Shown here piece after piece: positions 18,399 to 28,430 of a stretch of 64,000 nucleotides of DNA. The stretch's first letter is position 1. The number at the start of each line of letters is the position of its first letter. Origin of the DNA: Candidatus Accumulibacter cognatus (GTDB lineage: Bacteria > Pseudomonadota > Gammaproteobacteria > Burkholderiales > Rhodocyclaceae); the NCBI GenBank assembly GCA_013414765.1, contig CP058708.1, positions 5,004,748 to 5,068,747 on the forward strand, read 5' to 3'. The notes below the pieces were generated by a model. That model did not search any database. It was not told the DNA's origin and worked only from the letters and a program-made list of their open reading frames with translations. The translations under genes and the position numbers were made by a program.

Positions 18399-18668
18399 AT
18401 GGCGATCAATGTGACGCAAAAAGCGCAAATCATGACCGATTACCAGCGTACCGTCGGCGATACCGGGTCTTCCGAAGTCCAGGTGGCGTTGCTGACCGCA
18501 CGCATCAATGACCTGACCGGCCATTTCAAGGAACACAAGAAGGACAATCACTCGCGGCGTGGGCTGTTGCGTATGGTCAGCCGTCGTCGCAAGTTGCTGG
18601 ACTATCTGAAGCGCACCAATGTCGATTCGTACCGCAGCCTGATCCAGCGTCTCGGCCTGCGCAAATAA
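18399..18668 (+). CDS. rpsO: 30S ribosomal protein S15
   Basis: The 89-residue, standard-length primary 16S rRNA-binding protein of the 30S platform has the diagnostic [29 protein letters not shown] and [12 protein letters not shown]. The ATG at 18399 follows an AGAGAG. The downstream gene is pnp, the classical rpsO-pnp arrangement. Confidence 0.98.
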   Translation: MAINVTQKAQIMTDYQRTVGDTGSSEVQVALLTARINDLTGHFKEHKKDNHSRRGLLRMVSRRRKLLDYLKRTNVDSYRSLIQRLGLRK

Positions 18669-18722
18669 GCCCGCTCACCGATCCTCACCGCGATCGGATC
18701 TGCAGGCAACTCGAAAAGCAGT

Positions 18723-18754
18723 CAGCGGCCAGCCCCTCGCGGGCTGCGCCGCTG
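18723..18754 (+). promoter_or_regulatory. rpsO-pnp intergenic hairpin
   Basis: A 13-bp stem with a single bulged C (CAGCGGC/GCCGCTG outside, CAGCCC/GGGCTG inside, loop CTCGC) is followed by TTTCTG. In E. coli this interval contains both the rpsO terminator and the RNase III site controlling pnp mRNA; this hairpin could serve either purpose. Confidence 0.65.
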
Positions 18755-18842
18755 TTTCTGCTATTGCAGTTTGCTAAATCGGGCGTCGGTCGCCTGCCGG
18801 AGTCGCGGGCAGGCTCGCGCCAGACTATTGAGAAAGGGAACA

Positions 18843-20957
18843 ATGTTTAATATCGTCAAGAAAAGCTTCGCCTACGGAGCCCACCAGGTGACCCTGGAAA
18901 CCGGCGAAATCGCCCGTCAGGCTGGCGGTGCCGTACTGGTGTCGATGGACGACACCGTCGTGCTGGTCACTGTCGTTGGCAACAAAATGGCCAAGCCTGG
19001 CCAGGATTTCTTTCCGCTGACCGTTGATTACATCGAGAAAACCTATGCTGCGGGACGCATTCCCGGTGGCTTTTTTAAGCGTGAGGGCCGTCCTTCGGAG
19101 AAGGAAACCCTGACCTCACGGCTCATCGATCGTCCGCTGCGCCCGCTCTTCCCCGAAGGCTTCTACCACGAGGTTCAGATCGTCGCAATGGTGATGTCGC
19201 TGAACCCGGAAATCGATCCCGACATTCCAGCCATTATCGGCGCCTCGGCAGCCTTGGCGATCTCCGGCATCCCTTTCGACGGACCAATCGCCGCTGCCCG
19301 CGTCGGCTATATCGACGGCCAATACGTCCTCAACCCGAGGGCCACGCAACTCTCATCGAGTCTGCTCAATCTGGTCGTCGCCGGAACACAGGCAGCCGTG
19401 CTGATGGTTGAGTCAGAAGCCCGGGAACTCTCCGAGGAGGTCATGCTCGGTGCCGTGGTCTACGGACACCAGGAAATGCAGGCGGCGATCGATGCCATCA
19501 ACGAACTTGCCGATCAGGCTGGCAAACCGGAATGGGACTGGGCACCGGCGGCAAGAAACGAAGCCGTGCATGGCAAGCTCAATGCACTGGTTGAAGGCGA
19601 ACTGCAGGAGGCCTACCGGATAAGCAGCAAACAGTTGCGCAGCCAACGGATCAGGGAAATCACCGCCTACGCGGTCGAAGTCCTGACCGCTGGCGACGAT
19701 GCCCCTGATGCCAACGCCGTCCGCAACATGGTCTCAGATGCCGAAGCCAGAATCGTCCGCGGTCGCATCCTCGCCGGCGAGCCGCGCATTGATGGACGCG
19801 ATACGCGAACCGTTCGACCGCTCGCGATGCGTTCGGGCGTGCTGCCGCGAGCACATGGCTCGTCCCTGTTCACCCGTGGCGAGACGCAGGCGCTGGTCGT
19901 GGCGACGCTCGGCACCGGTCGTGACGAACAGATCATCGACGCACTCTCCGGCGAATACCGTGAGCGCTTCATGCTGCACTATAATTTCCCGCCCTACGCC
20001 ACGGGGGAATGCGGCCGTGTCGGAACGCCGAAGCGTCGCGAGATCGGGCATGGCCGGCTGGCCAAGCGCGCCTTATTGGGCGTTCTGCCTTCACCCGAAG
20101 AGTTCTCGTACACCATTCGCGTTGTCTCCGAGATTACCGAATCAAACGGCTCCAGCTCGATGGCCAGCGTCTGCGGAGCATCGCTGGCGCTGATGGATGC
20201 CGGCGTTCCGCTCAAGGCACACGTGGCCGGAATCGCCATGGGTTTGATCAAGGAAGGCAATCGCTTCGCTGTGCTGACCGACATCCTCGGTGACGAGGAT
20301 CACCTCGGTGACATGGACTTCAAGGTTGCCGGCACCGAGTCGGGGGTCACTGCACTGCAGATGGACATCAAAATCCAGGGCATTACCAAGGAAATCATGC
20401 AGGTCGCGCTGGCCCAGGCCGGTGAGGCCCGCCTGCACATCCTGAAACAGATGCAGGATTCGATGTCCGGACATCGTGAAGAGGTATCGAGCTATGCACC
20501 GCGCCTGTATATGATGAAAATCAATCCCGAGAAAATTCGCGACGTGATCGGCAAGGGCGGTGCGGTGATCCGTGCCATTACCGAAGAAACCGGCACGACG
20601 ATCGACATCAAGGACGACGGCACGATCACCATCGCTTCGGTCAGCGGGGACGCCGCTGACGCTGCCAAGGCTCGCATCGAGGCCATTACGGCTGACGTCG
20701 AAGTCGGCAAGGTTTATGACGGCACCGTACTAAAGCTGCTAGACTTTGGCGCCATCGTCAGCATCCTGCCCGGTCGAGATGGCCTTCTGCACATCTCACA
20801 GATCGCCAACGAACGCGTCAACGCCGTTGCCGATTATCTCAAGGAAAGCCAGAAGGTACGCGTCAAGGTTCTGGAAGCCGACGAGAAAGGCCGGGTACGG
20901 CTGTCCATGAAAGCCCTGAGCGCCGAAGAGGGCGGCGCTAACGCCACACAGTCATAG
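18843..20957 (+). CDS. pnp: Polynucleotide phosphorylase
   Basis: The 704-residue phosphorolytic 3'-5' exoribonuclease is a degradosome component. It has two RNase-PH-like halves (about 10-225 and 310-550), with [20 protein letters not shown] and [26 protein letters not shown] domain ([17 protein letters not shown]) and a C-terminal S1 domain (about 620-690) follow. The frame is open 24 codons further upstream but the ATG at 18843 follows GAAAGGGAAC and matches the family start MFNIVKKSF. An AGGACG hairpin terminator follows. Confidence 0.98.
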   Translation: MFNIVKKSFAYGAHQVTLETGEIARQAGGAVLVSMDDTVVLVTVVGNKMAKPGQDFFPLTVDYIEKTYAAGRIPGGFFKREGRPSEKETLTSRLIDRPLRPLFPEGFYHEVQIVAMVMSLNPEIDPDIPAIIGASAALAISGIPFDGPIAAARVGYIDGQYVLNPRATQLSSSLLNLVVAGTQAAVLMVESEARELSEEVMLGAVVYGHQEMQAAIDAINELADQAGKPEWDWAPAARNEAVHGKLNALVEGELQEAYRISSKQLRSQRIREITAYAVEVLTAGDDAPDANAVRNMVSDAEARIVRGRILAGEPRIDGRDTRTVRPLAMRSGVLPRAHGSSLFTRGETQALVVATLGTGRDEQIIDALSGEYRERFMLHYNFPPYATGECGRVGTPKRREIGHGRLAKRALLGVLPSPEEFSYTIRVVSEITESNGSSSMASVCGASLALMDAGVPLKAHVAGIAMGLIKEGNRFAVLTDILGDEDHLGDMDFKVAGTESGVTALQMDIKIQGITKEIMQVALAQAGEARLHILKQMQDSMSGHREEVSSYAPRLYMMKINPEKIRDVIGKGGAVIRAITEETGTTIDIKDDGTITIASVSGDAADAAKARIEAITADVEVGKVYDGTVLKLLDFGAIVSILPGRDGLLHISQIANERVNAVADYLKESQKVRVKVLEADEKGRVRLSMKALSAEEGGANATQS

Positions 20958-20974
20958 GCCGCTGATCAACGGCA

Positions 20975-21001
20975 GAAAAAAGGACGCCGAGGCGTCCTTT
21001 T
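20975..21001. terminator. Bidirectional terminator between pnp and dksA
   Basis: A 7-bp stem AGGACGC/GCGTCCT with a 4-base loop is flanked by A residues on the left and T residues on the right, so it can terminate pnp on the plus strand and dksA on the minus strand. Confidence 0.85.
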
Positions 21002-21065
21002 GTGTGACATGCACCGCTGGTCGACCGCCTGCGCGGTGCGCCCAGCGCCCATCTGCCGATATCGC

Positions 21066-21491
21066 CTACTTGGCTATCTGTTTTTCCCGTACTTCTTCAA
21101 GCGTTTTGCAGTCGATGCACAGGGTCGCCGTCGGTCGCGCTTCCAGACGCTTGATGCCGATCTCGACCCCGCAGGCGGCACAATAGCCATAGTCACCGCT
21201 GTCAATCCGGTCGATGGTCTCCTCGATCTTCTTGATCAGCTTGCGTTCTCGGTCGCGGTTGCGCAGTTCGATGGCGATGTCGGTTTCCTGGCTCGCACGA
21301 TCATTGGGATCGGCAAAAACCGTCGCTTCATCCTTCATGGTATGCACCGTACGCTCGATGTCCTCGATCAACTGCTGCTTGAGCGCTTCGAGGATGCCAC
21401 GAAAATGGGCCAGTTGATCGCTATTCATGAACTCCTCACCCGGTTTTGGCGAGTAGGGAGTGAAATGCTTGTGGAGCATGTCAGAAGTCAT
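21066..21491 (-). CDS. dksA: RNA polymerase-binding transcription factor DksA
   Basis: The 141-residue protein binds the RNA polymerase secondary channel and mediates the stringent response with ppGpp. The coiled-coil tip acidic residues appear in FADPNDRASQETD, and the C4 zinc finger reads CAACGVEIG...CIDCKT. The frame is open upstream, but the ATG at 21491 gives the usual N-terminus and fits the promoter 70 bp upstream. Confidence 0.96.
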   Translation of the reverse strand: MTSDMLHKHFTPYSPKPGEEFMNSDQLAHFRGILEALKQQLIEDIERTVHTMKDEATVFADPNDRASQETDIAIELRNRDRERKLIKKIEETIDRIDSGDYGYCAACGVEIGIKRLEARPTATLCIDCKTLEEVREKQIAK

Positions 21492-21560
21492 CCAGGTTCC
21501 TGTGTATTGATAGTTGTTCGTCTGACTATGAGCAAACCAGGTCGTGAGTCTTGAGCCATC

Positions 21561-21590
21561 TTTATATTGTGCCACATGACCCGAATACAA
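21561..21590 (-). promoter_or_regulatory. Possible dksA promoter
   Basis: On the minus strand TTGTAT (plus 21585-21590) and TATAAA (plus 21561-21566) are separated by 18 bp, with the -10 box 70 bp upstream of the dksA ATG. Confidence 0.4.
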
Positions 21591-21772
21591 GTGCGCATAC
21601 AACGCAGCATTTCTCGTGAACAGCGTCTACCAGGTCTCTTCGGCAGCCCTCGGTATGACTGGCACTCATGCACGGGTCGGGGTAGGTGCAGAATATCGAT
21701 CAATCGCATCGCTACGATCCGCCTGCAGCCTGGGCAAGGTCGATCGCCAACCGGCAATCCCGGCAGGCTATA

Positions 21773-22591
21773 ATGAGCCTCCCATTGACGTTGGCCAGAG
21801 CTGTCATGCCAATCCTTCGCGCCGCTGTCTGTCTGTTGCTGCTGGCTGAACTGACGATCGCGAAAGCTGCCGGCCCCCCCCCGATCGCTGCCGCGGCTGA
21901 TCTCAAGTTCGCACTGACCGAAGTTGCCGAAGTTTTCGAGAAGGAGAGCGGACACGCGGTAAAGCTGTCTTTCGGTTCATCGGGAAACTTTGCCTACCAG
22001 CTTGAGCATGGCGCTCCATTCGAGTTGTTTCTCTCTGCTGACGAGCACCTGGTTTTTCGGCTCGCCGACCGGGGGCTGACACGGGATCGTGGCGTCTTGT
22101 ATGCCATCGGCCGCCTGGTCCTGTTCGTCCCACACGGATCGCCCCTGCAGGCAGACGCTGCGTTGAACGATCTCAAGGCGGCACTGGCCGACGGCCGCGT
22201 CAAGCGCTTTGCCATCGCCAACCCAGAGCACGCCCCCTATGGCCGCGCAGCGCGGGCAGTGCTACAACATGCGGGGCTGTGGTCGGCGATCGAGTCCAAG
22301 CTCGTGCTGGGCGAAAGTGCCGCACAGGCGATGCAGTTCGCGGCATCGGGATCGAGTCAGGGAGGCCTGCTGCCCCTGTCACTTGCCAGTGCGCCAGCAG
22401 TCGCCCAATCGGGAAGCTTCACGCTAATTAGCAGCGAATGGCACGCGAGCGAACCGTTGCGCCAGCGCCTGGTACTGATGAAGTCCGCCGGCGATACCGC
22501 GCGCGCCTTTTACGACTACGTTCAAAAACCTGCCGCACGCGCCGTCTTCGTTCGCCACGGCTTCGTTCTGCCGAATAAAGCAACGCCTTAA
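21773..22591 (+). CDS. modA: Molybdate ABC transporter substrate-binding protein
   Basis: The 272-residue periplasmic binding protein has a signal peptide ending near AKAAG, followed by IAAAADLKFAL and the SFGSSGNFAYQL segment that lines the oxyanion pocket of ModA. The ATG at 21773 sits in a TATAATG sequence; if TATAAT is a -10 box then the ATG at 21806 (MPILRAAVC) is the real start and still leaves a good signal peptide. The stop overlaps the modB start by one base. Confidence 0.92.
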   Translation: MSLPLTLARAVMPILRAAVCLLLLAELTIAKAAGPPPIAAAADLKFALTEVAEVFEKESGHAVKLSFGSSGNFAYQLEHGAPFELFLSADEHLVFRLADRGLTRDRGVLYAIGRLVLFVPHGSPLQADAALNDLKAALADGRVKRFAIANPEHAPYGRAARAVLQHAGLWSAIESKLVLGESAAQAMQFAASGSSQGGLLPLSLASAPAVAQSGSFTLISSEWHASEPLRQRLVLMKSAGDTARAFYDYVQKPAARAVFVRHGFVLPNKATP

Positions 22592-23265
22592 TGGACACGG
22601 CCGCGATCACCCTGTCAGTCAGACTCGCCTTGCTGACCTTGCTGCTGCTGCTTCCCCCGGCGATTCTTGCGGCCCACTGGCTGGCGGTGACCACGCGCAA
22701 GCGCAAAATATGGATTGAGGGCCTGCTGGCGCTCCCGCTGGTCCTGCCACCCACAGTGATCGGCTACTACCTGCTCGTGGCGATGAGTAGCCAATCGCTA
22801 CCGGGACGCTGGTTCGAGGTGCTTGCTGGCCAGACCCTGGCCTTCAGTTTCAGCGGCCTGGTCGTAGCCTCAGTGATCTTCAACATTCCCTTTGCCGTGC
22901 AGCCGATCCAGCGCGCCTTCGAAGCCATTGCACCGGACATTCGCGAAGCCGCACAATGTTGCGGACTGACCTGCTGGCAAACCTTCCTCAGGATAGAACT
23001 GCCGTTGGCCTGGCCCGGCATTCTGTCTGCATCGGTGATGACCTTTGCCCACACCCTCGGCGAATTCGGCGTAGTACTGATGGTGGGTGGCAACATCCCC
23101 GGCGAAACCCGTACCGTCGCGATCTCGATCTACGACAAGGTGCAATCCTTCGATCACGCTTCGGCAGGCGCGATGTCGCTACTGCTTCTGCTGGTTTCGC
23201 TGCTCACCATCTCGGTCAGCTACGGGCTGGCCAGACGCCTGGCCAGGCGGCACCGCGCAACGTGA
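22591..23265 (+). CDS. modB: Molybdate ABC transporter permease
   Basis: The 224-residue inner-membrane permease has five to six hydrophobic segments. The cytoplasmic EAA loop reads EAAQCCGLTCWQTFLRIELPLAWPG, and MTFAHTLGEFGVVLMVGGNIPGETRT is characteristic of ModB. It starts within the modA stop and overlaps modC by 4 bp. Confidence 0.95.
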   Translation: MDTAAITLSVRLALLTLLLLLPPAILAAHWLAVTTRKRKIWIEGLLALPLVLPPTVIGYYLLVAMSSQSLPGRWFEVLAGQTLAFSFSGLVVASVIFNIPFAVQPIQRAFEAIAPDIREAAQCCGLTCWQTFLRIELPLAWPGILSASVMTFAHTLGEFGVVLMVGGNIPGETRTVAISIYDKVQSFDHASAGAMSLLLLLVSLLTISVSYGLARRLARRHRAT

Positions 23266-24356
23266 CCCTCAGCGTACAACTTCGTCATGGCGGTCCGCCA
23301 CTCGATTTTGCCGCTGACTTTCCCGACGGACGGATCACCGCCCTGGTAGGCCCTTCCGGAAGCGGCAAGACCTCGATCCTGCGCGCCATTGCTGGCCTGT
23401 TGCCAGTCAGACAGGCACACGTGGCACTGGGGACGGAAATTTGGGCTGAAGGAAACATCCACCGGCCGACACGCGAGCGGTCAATCGGCTTCGTTTCCCA
23501 GCATTATGGTCTTTTTCCCCACCTGACGGTGCAGGCAAATGTCGAGACAGCACTGATCCATCTGCCGATCGGCGAACGCCGGAAACGAGCGCTTCATTGC
23601 CTTGCCCTCGCCCATGTCGAAGGTCTTGAACGACGCTATCCCGACGAGCTTTCCGGCGGCCAGAAGCAGCGTGTGGCGCTGGCGCGGGCAATCGCCCGCC
23701 AACCGCAGGTCCTACTACTTGATGAGCCTTTCTCCGCCGTTGATCGCAGTACGCGCAAGCGTCTCTATATGGAACTGCTGCGCCTGCATGAGCAACTCGC
23801 TGCAACGGTGCTGCTGGTGACCCACGATCTCGACGAAGCCGCACAACTGGCTTCGCACCTGCTGCTGCTACGGCATGGGCGAATAGTGCAGTCCGGGGCC
23901 ACCTCCGAAGTATTGACGCGCCCCACAAGCGAGGAAGCGGCACGCCTCCTCGACATCCCGAATATTTTTACGGCCAGGGTGGACGGCACGGCCAGTGGGC
24001 GCAACCTGCGGCTGCGCTGGGGACCGCATGCCCTGCGTGCCACCGGCCCGCTACCGGCGGGCATTGAGGGCGACCTGCGCTGGGCCATCCTGCCGAGCAA
24101 CGTACTGCTCGTCCGCCCGGACAAACCCTGGGGAAGTCATCTGGAAAACCCGCTGCTGGTCATCGTCGAGGAAGTCATCGAAATGGGCACTGAAGCCGTC
24201 GTCCGTTTACAACCGCAGGGTCTGTCCGAAGCCCGCCTGCAGATGCGCCTGCCAGTTCGCGCCGTCCATCGCTACGGGATTGCGGTCGGACGGGAGGTCA
24301 CGGTCTCTCTGCGGGCAGGCGACATCGTGCCGCTGCACACGGGGCCGGCACGCTGA
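23262..24356 (+). CDS. modC: Molybdate ABC transporter ATP-binding protein
   Basis: The 364-residue ATPase starts at GTG 23262, overlapping the modB TGA (GTGA). Walker A is GPSGSGKTS, the ABC signature LSGGQKQRVALARA, and Walker B VLLLDEP. The C-terminal 140 residues form a MOP/TOBE domain that binds molybdate and gates transport. The open frame extends about 100 codons upstream through modB, but only the GTG gives the family N-terminus. modABC is a complete transporter; no ModE gene is seen. Confidence 0.95.
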   Translation: MTLSVQLRHGGPPLDFAADFPDGRITALVGPSGSGKTSILRAIAGLLPVRQAHVALGTEIWAEGNIHRPTRERSIGFVSQHYGLFPHLTVQANVETALIHLPIGERRKRALHCLALAHVEGLERRYPDELSGGQKQRVALARAIARQPQVLLLDEPFSAVDRSTRKRLYMELLRLHEQLAATVLLVTHDLDEAAQLASHLLLLRHGRIVQSGATSEVLTRPTSEEAARLLDIPNIFTARVDGTASGRNLRLRWGPHALRATGPLPAGIEGDLRWAILPSNVLLVRPDKPWGSHLENPLLVIVEEVIEMGTEAVVRLQPQGLSEARLQMRLPVRAVHRYGIAVGREVTVSLRAGDIVPLHTGPAR

Positions 24357-24445
24357 GCAGAGTCAAATTCCGCCTCTGCGTGTTCTGGCCTACCCTTGCC
24401 GGCGCAATGGAAAATCATCGCGATACGACCATGATCGCAATCGGT

Positions 24446-25813
24446 TCACACCCGGCCTGTCACACCGTTGCTCCGGGTCTGTTGAACCCCCTCGCCACGC
24501 CCAACCCCGTGATACTCGATACCCAGACTACGTACCAGAACGGGGTCAAAAAGGTTTCTGCCGTCGAAGATCAAGGGCTGCCTCAGCAGCGCGCGGATCT
24601 GCTCAAAATCCGGACTCTTGAACTCGCGCCATTCGGTGGCGATCAACAGGGCATCCGCGCCTTGCAGCGCCTCGGCAGGGTGGCTCGCAAAGCTCAGCCC
24701 AGGAAGGTCGCCGAATACCCGGCGCGCCTCGTCCATCGCCACCGGATCGTAAGCCCGAATCGTCGCACCGAAACGCAGCAGTTCATGCACGATCACTCGG
24801 CTCGGTGCGTCGCGCATGTCGTCGGTATCCGGTTTGAAGGCCAGCCCCCACAGCGCAAAGCTGCGTCCCTGCAGGTTTCCTTCGAATCGGGCGAGCACCT
24901 TGTCGACCAGCACCCGCTTCTGGATGTCGTTTACCGCCTCGACGGCTGCCAGGACACGAAGATCGATACCAAACTCCTGGCCGGTGCGTACCAGTGCCTT
25001 CACGTCCTTGGGAAAACACGAGCCACCGTAGCCGGTGCCGGCATAGAGAAAGTGCGTGCCGATACGCGGATCGCTGCCGATACCATGGCGAACCAGTTCG
25101 ATGTCGGCGCCGACGCACTCGGCCAGCCGAGCCAGTTCGTTCATGAAGCTGATGCGCGTCGCCAGCATCGCATTGGCTGCATACTTAGTGAGTTCGGCGC
25201 TGCGTGTATCCATCAGTAGCAGCTTGTCGCGGTTACGCGAAAAAGGAGCATAGATCGCCCGCATCAGCAAGGTCGCGCGTTCATCGTCAGCACCGACGAT
25301 GATGCGGTCGGGACGCATGAAGTCATCGACCGCGGCGCCTTCCTTGAGGAACTCCGGATTGCTGACCACGGCAAATTCCATGCAGAGCCCGCGCTTGGCC
25401 AGTGCTTCCTGCACGGCCGCGCGAACGCGATCGGCGGTGCCGACGGGTACCGTGCTCTTGTCGACGATCACCTTGTAGTCGGTCATGTGCTGCCCGATGT
25501 TGCGTGCAGCGCTGAGCACATACTGCAGATCGGCCGAACCGTCCTCGTCGGGAGGCGTACCGACACCGATGAACAGCAGCGTACCGTGATGTACCGCGGC
25601 AGCGATATCGGTCGTGAATTGCAGACGTCCCGCGACGGCATTGCGCTTCACCATTGGCTCCAGGCCAGGCTCATGGATGGGGATACCACCGCTGTTGAGG
25701 ATCGCGATCTTGCGTTCGTCCACATCCAGACACAATACGTGGTTGCCCATCTCCGACAGGCAGGCGCCAGTGACCAATCCGACGTAGCCCGTTCCAATCA
25801 CGGTCACTTTCAT
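24446..25813 (-). CDS. ugd: UDP-glucose 6-dehydrogenase
   Basis: The 455-residue enzyme oxidises UDP-glucose to UDP-glucuronate with two NAD+. The N-terminal Rossmann motif is GTGYVGLV, followed by [11 protein letters not shown] and [20 protein letters not shown], and the catalytic Cys266 lies in YGGSCFPKD. It is the last gene of the minus-strand polysaccharide cluster and follows the epimerase gene that would use its product, with 18 bp between them. Confidence 0.96.
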   Translation of the reverse strand: MKVTVIGTGYVGLVTGACLSEMGNHVLCLDVDERKIAILNSGGIPIHEPGLEPMVKRNAVAGRLQFTTDIAAAVHHGTLLFIGVGTPPDEDGSADLQYVLSAARNIGQHMTDYKVIVDKSTVPVGTADRVRAAVQEALAKRGLCMEFAVVSNPEFLKEGAAVDDFMRPDRIIVGADDERATLLMRAIYAPFSRNRDKLLLMDTRSAELTKYAANAMLATRISFMNELARLAECVGADIELVRHGIGSDPRIGTHFLYAGTGYGGSCFPKDVKALVRTGQEFGIDLRVLAAVEAVNDIQKRVLVDKVLARFEGNLQGRSFALWGLAFKPDTDDMRDAPSRVIVHELLRFGATIRAYDPVAMDEARRVFGDLPGLSFASHPAEALQGADALLIATEWREFKSPDFEQIRALLRQPLIFDGRNLFDPVLVRSLGIEYHGVGRGEGVQQTRSNGVTGRV

Positions 25814-25831
25814 GGGATGACAATGTTCCTT

Positions 25832-26839
25832 TCAGACCTGGTAGTAGTTGCGATACCAATCGACAAAGCGCGCGATGCCTTCGGACAACAGCGTGCCTGG
25901 CGCGAAACCGATCCATTTTTCGAGGCGGGAAGTGTCGGCATAGGTGGCCGGTACGTCGCCCGGCTGCATCGGCAGCATCCGCTTCTCGGCCTCGCGCCCC
26001 AGTCGCCGCTCGATGCAGCCAATGAAGCTCAGCAAGGGCACCGGCTGATGATTGCCGACATTGAATACGCGGTATGGCGCATCACTGGCAGACGGATCAG
26101 GACTGTCTGCAGTATAAGTCCGATCGGGCCCGGGGATCCGGTCATTGACCCGTAGCACGGCTTCGACGATGTCATCCACGTAGGTAAAGTCGCGCTGCAT
26201 CTGCCCATGGTTGAAGACATCGATCGGCCGCCCTTCGAGGATCGCGCGAGTGAACAGGAAGGGCGCCATGTCGGGCCGTCCCCAGGGACCATAGACGGTG
26301 AAGAAGCGAAGTCCGGTGGTCGGCAAACGATAAAGATGACTGTAGGTATGCGCCATCAGTTCGTTGGCCTTCTTGGTCGCGGCGTAGAGGCTGACCGGAT
26401 GGTCCACATTGTCGCACTCTGAGAAAGGCATGCGTGCATTCCCGCCGTAGACGCTGGAACTCGAAGCGTAGACTAGATGTTGAACTGCATGATGGCGGCA
26501 GCCCTCAAGGACGGTCATGAAGCCGACGAGGTTGCTATCGACGTAGGCGTTGGGATTGGCGAGTGAATAGCGCACACCGGCCTGGGCCGCCAGATGGATC
26601 ACGCGATCGAATCCTTCGCTGGCGAATAAGGTCGCCATGGCTACCCGATCGGAGATGTCCATCTCGATGAAGCGGAAGTCACCCTGCCCTGCCAGGCAGG
26701 CAAGTCGGGCACGCTTGAGCGTCACTTCGTAATATTGATTGAGGTTGTCGATGCCCACCACCGTATCGCCACGACGAAGGAGGTGCTGCGCGGTGTGCAT
26801 GCCGATGAAACCGGCCACACCGGTGACCAGGAGTTTCAA
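25832..26839 (-). CDS. NAD-dependent epimerase, UDP-glucuronate 4-epimerase type
   Basis: The 335-residue short-chain dehydrogenase/reductase has TGVAGFIG (6-13), the Tyr152-x3-Lys156 pair in SLYAATKKANE, and FFTVYGPWGRPDMAPFLF typical of UDP-glucuronate 4-epimerases. The TTG at 26839 gives the exact family N-terminus (LKLLVTGVAG) and has GGAG nine bases upstream; the frame is open for 37 more codons without homology. With ugd it would supply UDP-galacturonate for surface polysaccharide. Confidence 0.9.
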   Translation of the reverse strand: MKLLVTGVAGFIGMHTAQHLLRRGDTVVGIDNLNQYYEVTLKRARLACLAGQGDFRFIEMDISDRVAMATLFASEGFDRVIHLAAQAGVRYSLANPNAYVDSNLVGFMTVLEGCRHHAVQHLVYASSSSVYGGNARMPFSECDNVDHPVSLYAATKKANELMAHTYSHLYRLPTTGLRFFTVYGPWGRPDMAPFLFTRAILEGRPIDVFNHGQMQRDFTYVDDIVEAVLRVNDRIPGPDRTYTADSPDPSASDAPYRVFNVGNHQPVPLLSFIGCIERRLGREAEKRMLPMQPGDVPATYADTSRLEKWIGFAPGTLLSEGIARFVDWYRNYYQV

Positions 26840-26960
26840 GGTATGAGGCTCCGGAAATCGGATAAGCCCTGACTGTTTCCCGCCCTTGCAGGACGCATTC
26901 CTGCGGGCACTCCGGAATCGCCTGATGAGCACGGCGCATGCGCCATGCATTGCCCATTTC

Positions 26961-27000
26961 GCCCCTTCGCTCCTCCCCCAGGTTTGGGAGAAGAGAGATG
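26961..27000. repeat. GC-rich palindromic repeat, degenerate copy
   Basis: CTCCTCCCCCAGGTTTGGGAG forms an imperfect hairpin and resembles the repeats at 30261 and 38331 (runs of C, short spacer, runs of G). It lies between the epimerase gene and the nuclease-like remnant. Confidence 0.4.
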
Positions 27001-27006
27001 CTTGAC

Positions 27007-27198
27007 CGGGGGGAGCACCATCGCTGCCACCGCCCCGATGGTCCGCACGTCGGCATAGCGCGGCAGCGCTTGTCTGAATTTCGCCAGATTCTCTAGATGC
27101 TCGTCCACATCGGACGGCGTCAGTTTGCTTGTCACATCCACCAGTACCGCCTCACTGTCGTTGACCACCAGCAAATCGATCCGTATACCCTCGTTATG
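27007..27198 (-). pseudogene. Remnant of a PD-(D/E)XK-like (DUF3782-type) protein
   Basis: About 64 codons read RIDLLVVNDSEAVLVDVTSK, then LTPSDVDEHLENLAKFRQ and IGAVAAMVLP. This resembles the C-terminal nuclease-like domain of DUF3782-type coiled-coil proteins common in cyanobacteria and some proteobacteria, where VDVTSK corresponds to the (D/E)xK motif. There is no start codon or N-terminal coiled coil, and the 3' end runs into a GC-rich repeat. It overlaps the end of the glycosyltransferase gene by a few bases. Confidence 0.55.
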
Positions 27199-28429
27199 CC
27201 CGTCCAGCAACCAGCTTGTCCAGTAGCGCAAGCATCTCCATCGCCAGGGCAGTGCGGTCGTATTTCCTGGCCGCCACGAGACTGTTGGCGCGGTATATCT
27301 CGTACCTTGAACGGTCATTTTTCAAGACCTTCATCTGAGTCACCAACTCTTCGGCGTTTTCAGGCTCGAAGACAATCCCGACATTCTCCGCACACACCAT
27401 ATCCGCCGACTCACCGGCCACGCCGTGCAGTACCGGCAAGCCCATTCCCATGCATTCGAATAACTTGGAGGGAATCACCGTCGTGAACAGCTCGGTTTTC
27501 CGAAGGTGAATGATCGACACATCCAGCAGCGACCAATAGCGCGCCACTTCATCCTTGGGCACTGTGTCCACAAACGTTACATTTTGCAGCCGACGCCTGT
27601 GTGCTTCATCCTGAAGAGCCGGTTTGCGAGCACCGTCGCCAAGCAGAATGAAGTGAAAATCTTCTCCGAGGCCCTCGGCAATGAATTTCTCCGCGGCGTC
27701 CAGAACTGTCTCAAGGTGGTGTGCCAGGCCATGGGTGCCCACATAGCCACCCACGAACTTGCCTTCCAGGCCCAGTTGTCGGACCAAGGAAGGATCCTTC
27801 GGCATCGACTTGAAGCGCCCCATGTCCACACCATTGGTGACCACACTGATTTTGTTGCCGTCGATGCCACGCCTGATCAACTTGTCTCGGAAAGCGTGGG
27901 TCACCGTGACAATCAGCTTGGCCTTGCGATAGAGAAACAATTCCAGTTTTTCCAGCCAGCGGATGGCAGTTGAATCCTGCATGGCCCCCACGGCCTTGAT
28001 CGACTCGGGCCAAAGGTCACGCAGCTCGAAAACGAACGGTATCCGCTTGAAAACGCTCAATACCCACGCCGCGCAGACTGTAAAAAACTGGGGGGAGGTG
28101 CCGACGACCACATCCACGCGCCGGACGAGGAGTCCAGCCAGGGTGGCGGCCACCATGAAGCTTTGATAGTCGAGAATTCGTTTGACGAAGCCCTCGTTGG
28201 CCGTAATGTAAGACCAGACCCGGAGTAACCGAATCCCCTCGATGATTTCAGTCTGCCAAAGCCGGTTACGATATCCCGCATAAACGCGACCCTTTGGAAA
28301 ATTCGGCACACAGGAAATCACCGTCACCTGATGGCCTGCCTTGACCCACTCACGGCAATGCTCGAAGGTGCGGCTGGCAGGCGCATTCACTTCCGGCGGG
28401 AAGTTGTCGGACAAGAACAGGATATGCAT
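27194..28429 (-). CDS. Glycosyltransferase family 4 (WbuB-like)
   Basis: The 411-residue GT-B-fold enzyme has an N-terminal acceptor half starting MHILFLSDNFPPEVNAPASRT, an ELRDLWPES motif and a C-terminal nucleotide-sugar half with VVTNGVDMGRF, YVGTHGLAH and SKLFECMGMGLPVL (donor-binding region). These are features of WbuB-type transferases in O-antigen and exopolysaccharide clusters, often using N-acetyl-aminosugars. It starts 1 bp after the heparinase-like gene stop, so the two are tightly coupled. Confidence 0.9.
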   Translation of the reverse strand: MHILFLSDNFPPEVNAPASRTFEHCREWVKAGHQVTVISCVPNFPKGRVYAGYRNRLWQTEIIEGIRLLRVWSYITANEGFVKRILDYQSFMVAATLAGLLVRRVDVVVGTSPQFFTVCAAWVLSVFKRIPFVFELRDLWPESIKAVGAMQDSTAIRWLEKLELFLYRKAKLIVTVTHAFRDKLIRRGIDGNKISVVTNGVDMGRFKSMPKDPSLVRQLGLEGKFVGGYVGTHGLAHHLETVLDAAEKFIAEGLGEDFHFILLGDGARKPALQDEAHRRRLQNVTFVDTVPKDEVARYWSLLDVSIIHLRKTELFTTVIPSKLFECMGMGLPVLHGVAGESADMVCAENVGIVFEPENAEELVTQMKVLKNDRSRYEIYRANSLVAARKYDRTALAMEMLALLDKLVAGRA

Positions 28430-28430
28430 C

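Noticed and set aside
21600-21772. ModE-binding operator or Moco-type leader before modA
   Set aside because: No palindrome close to the known ModE box and no conserved leader structure could be made out.
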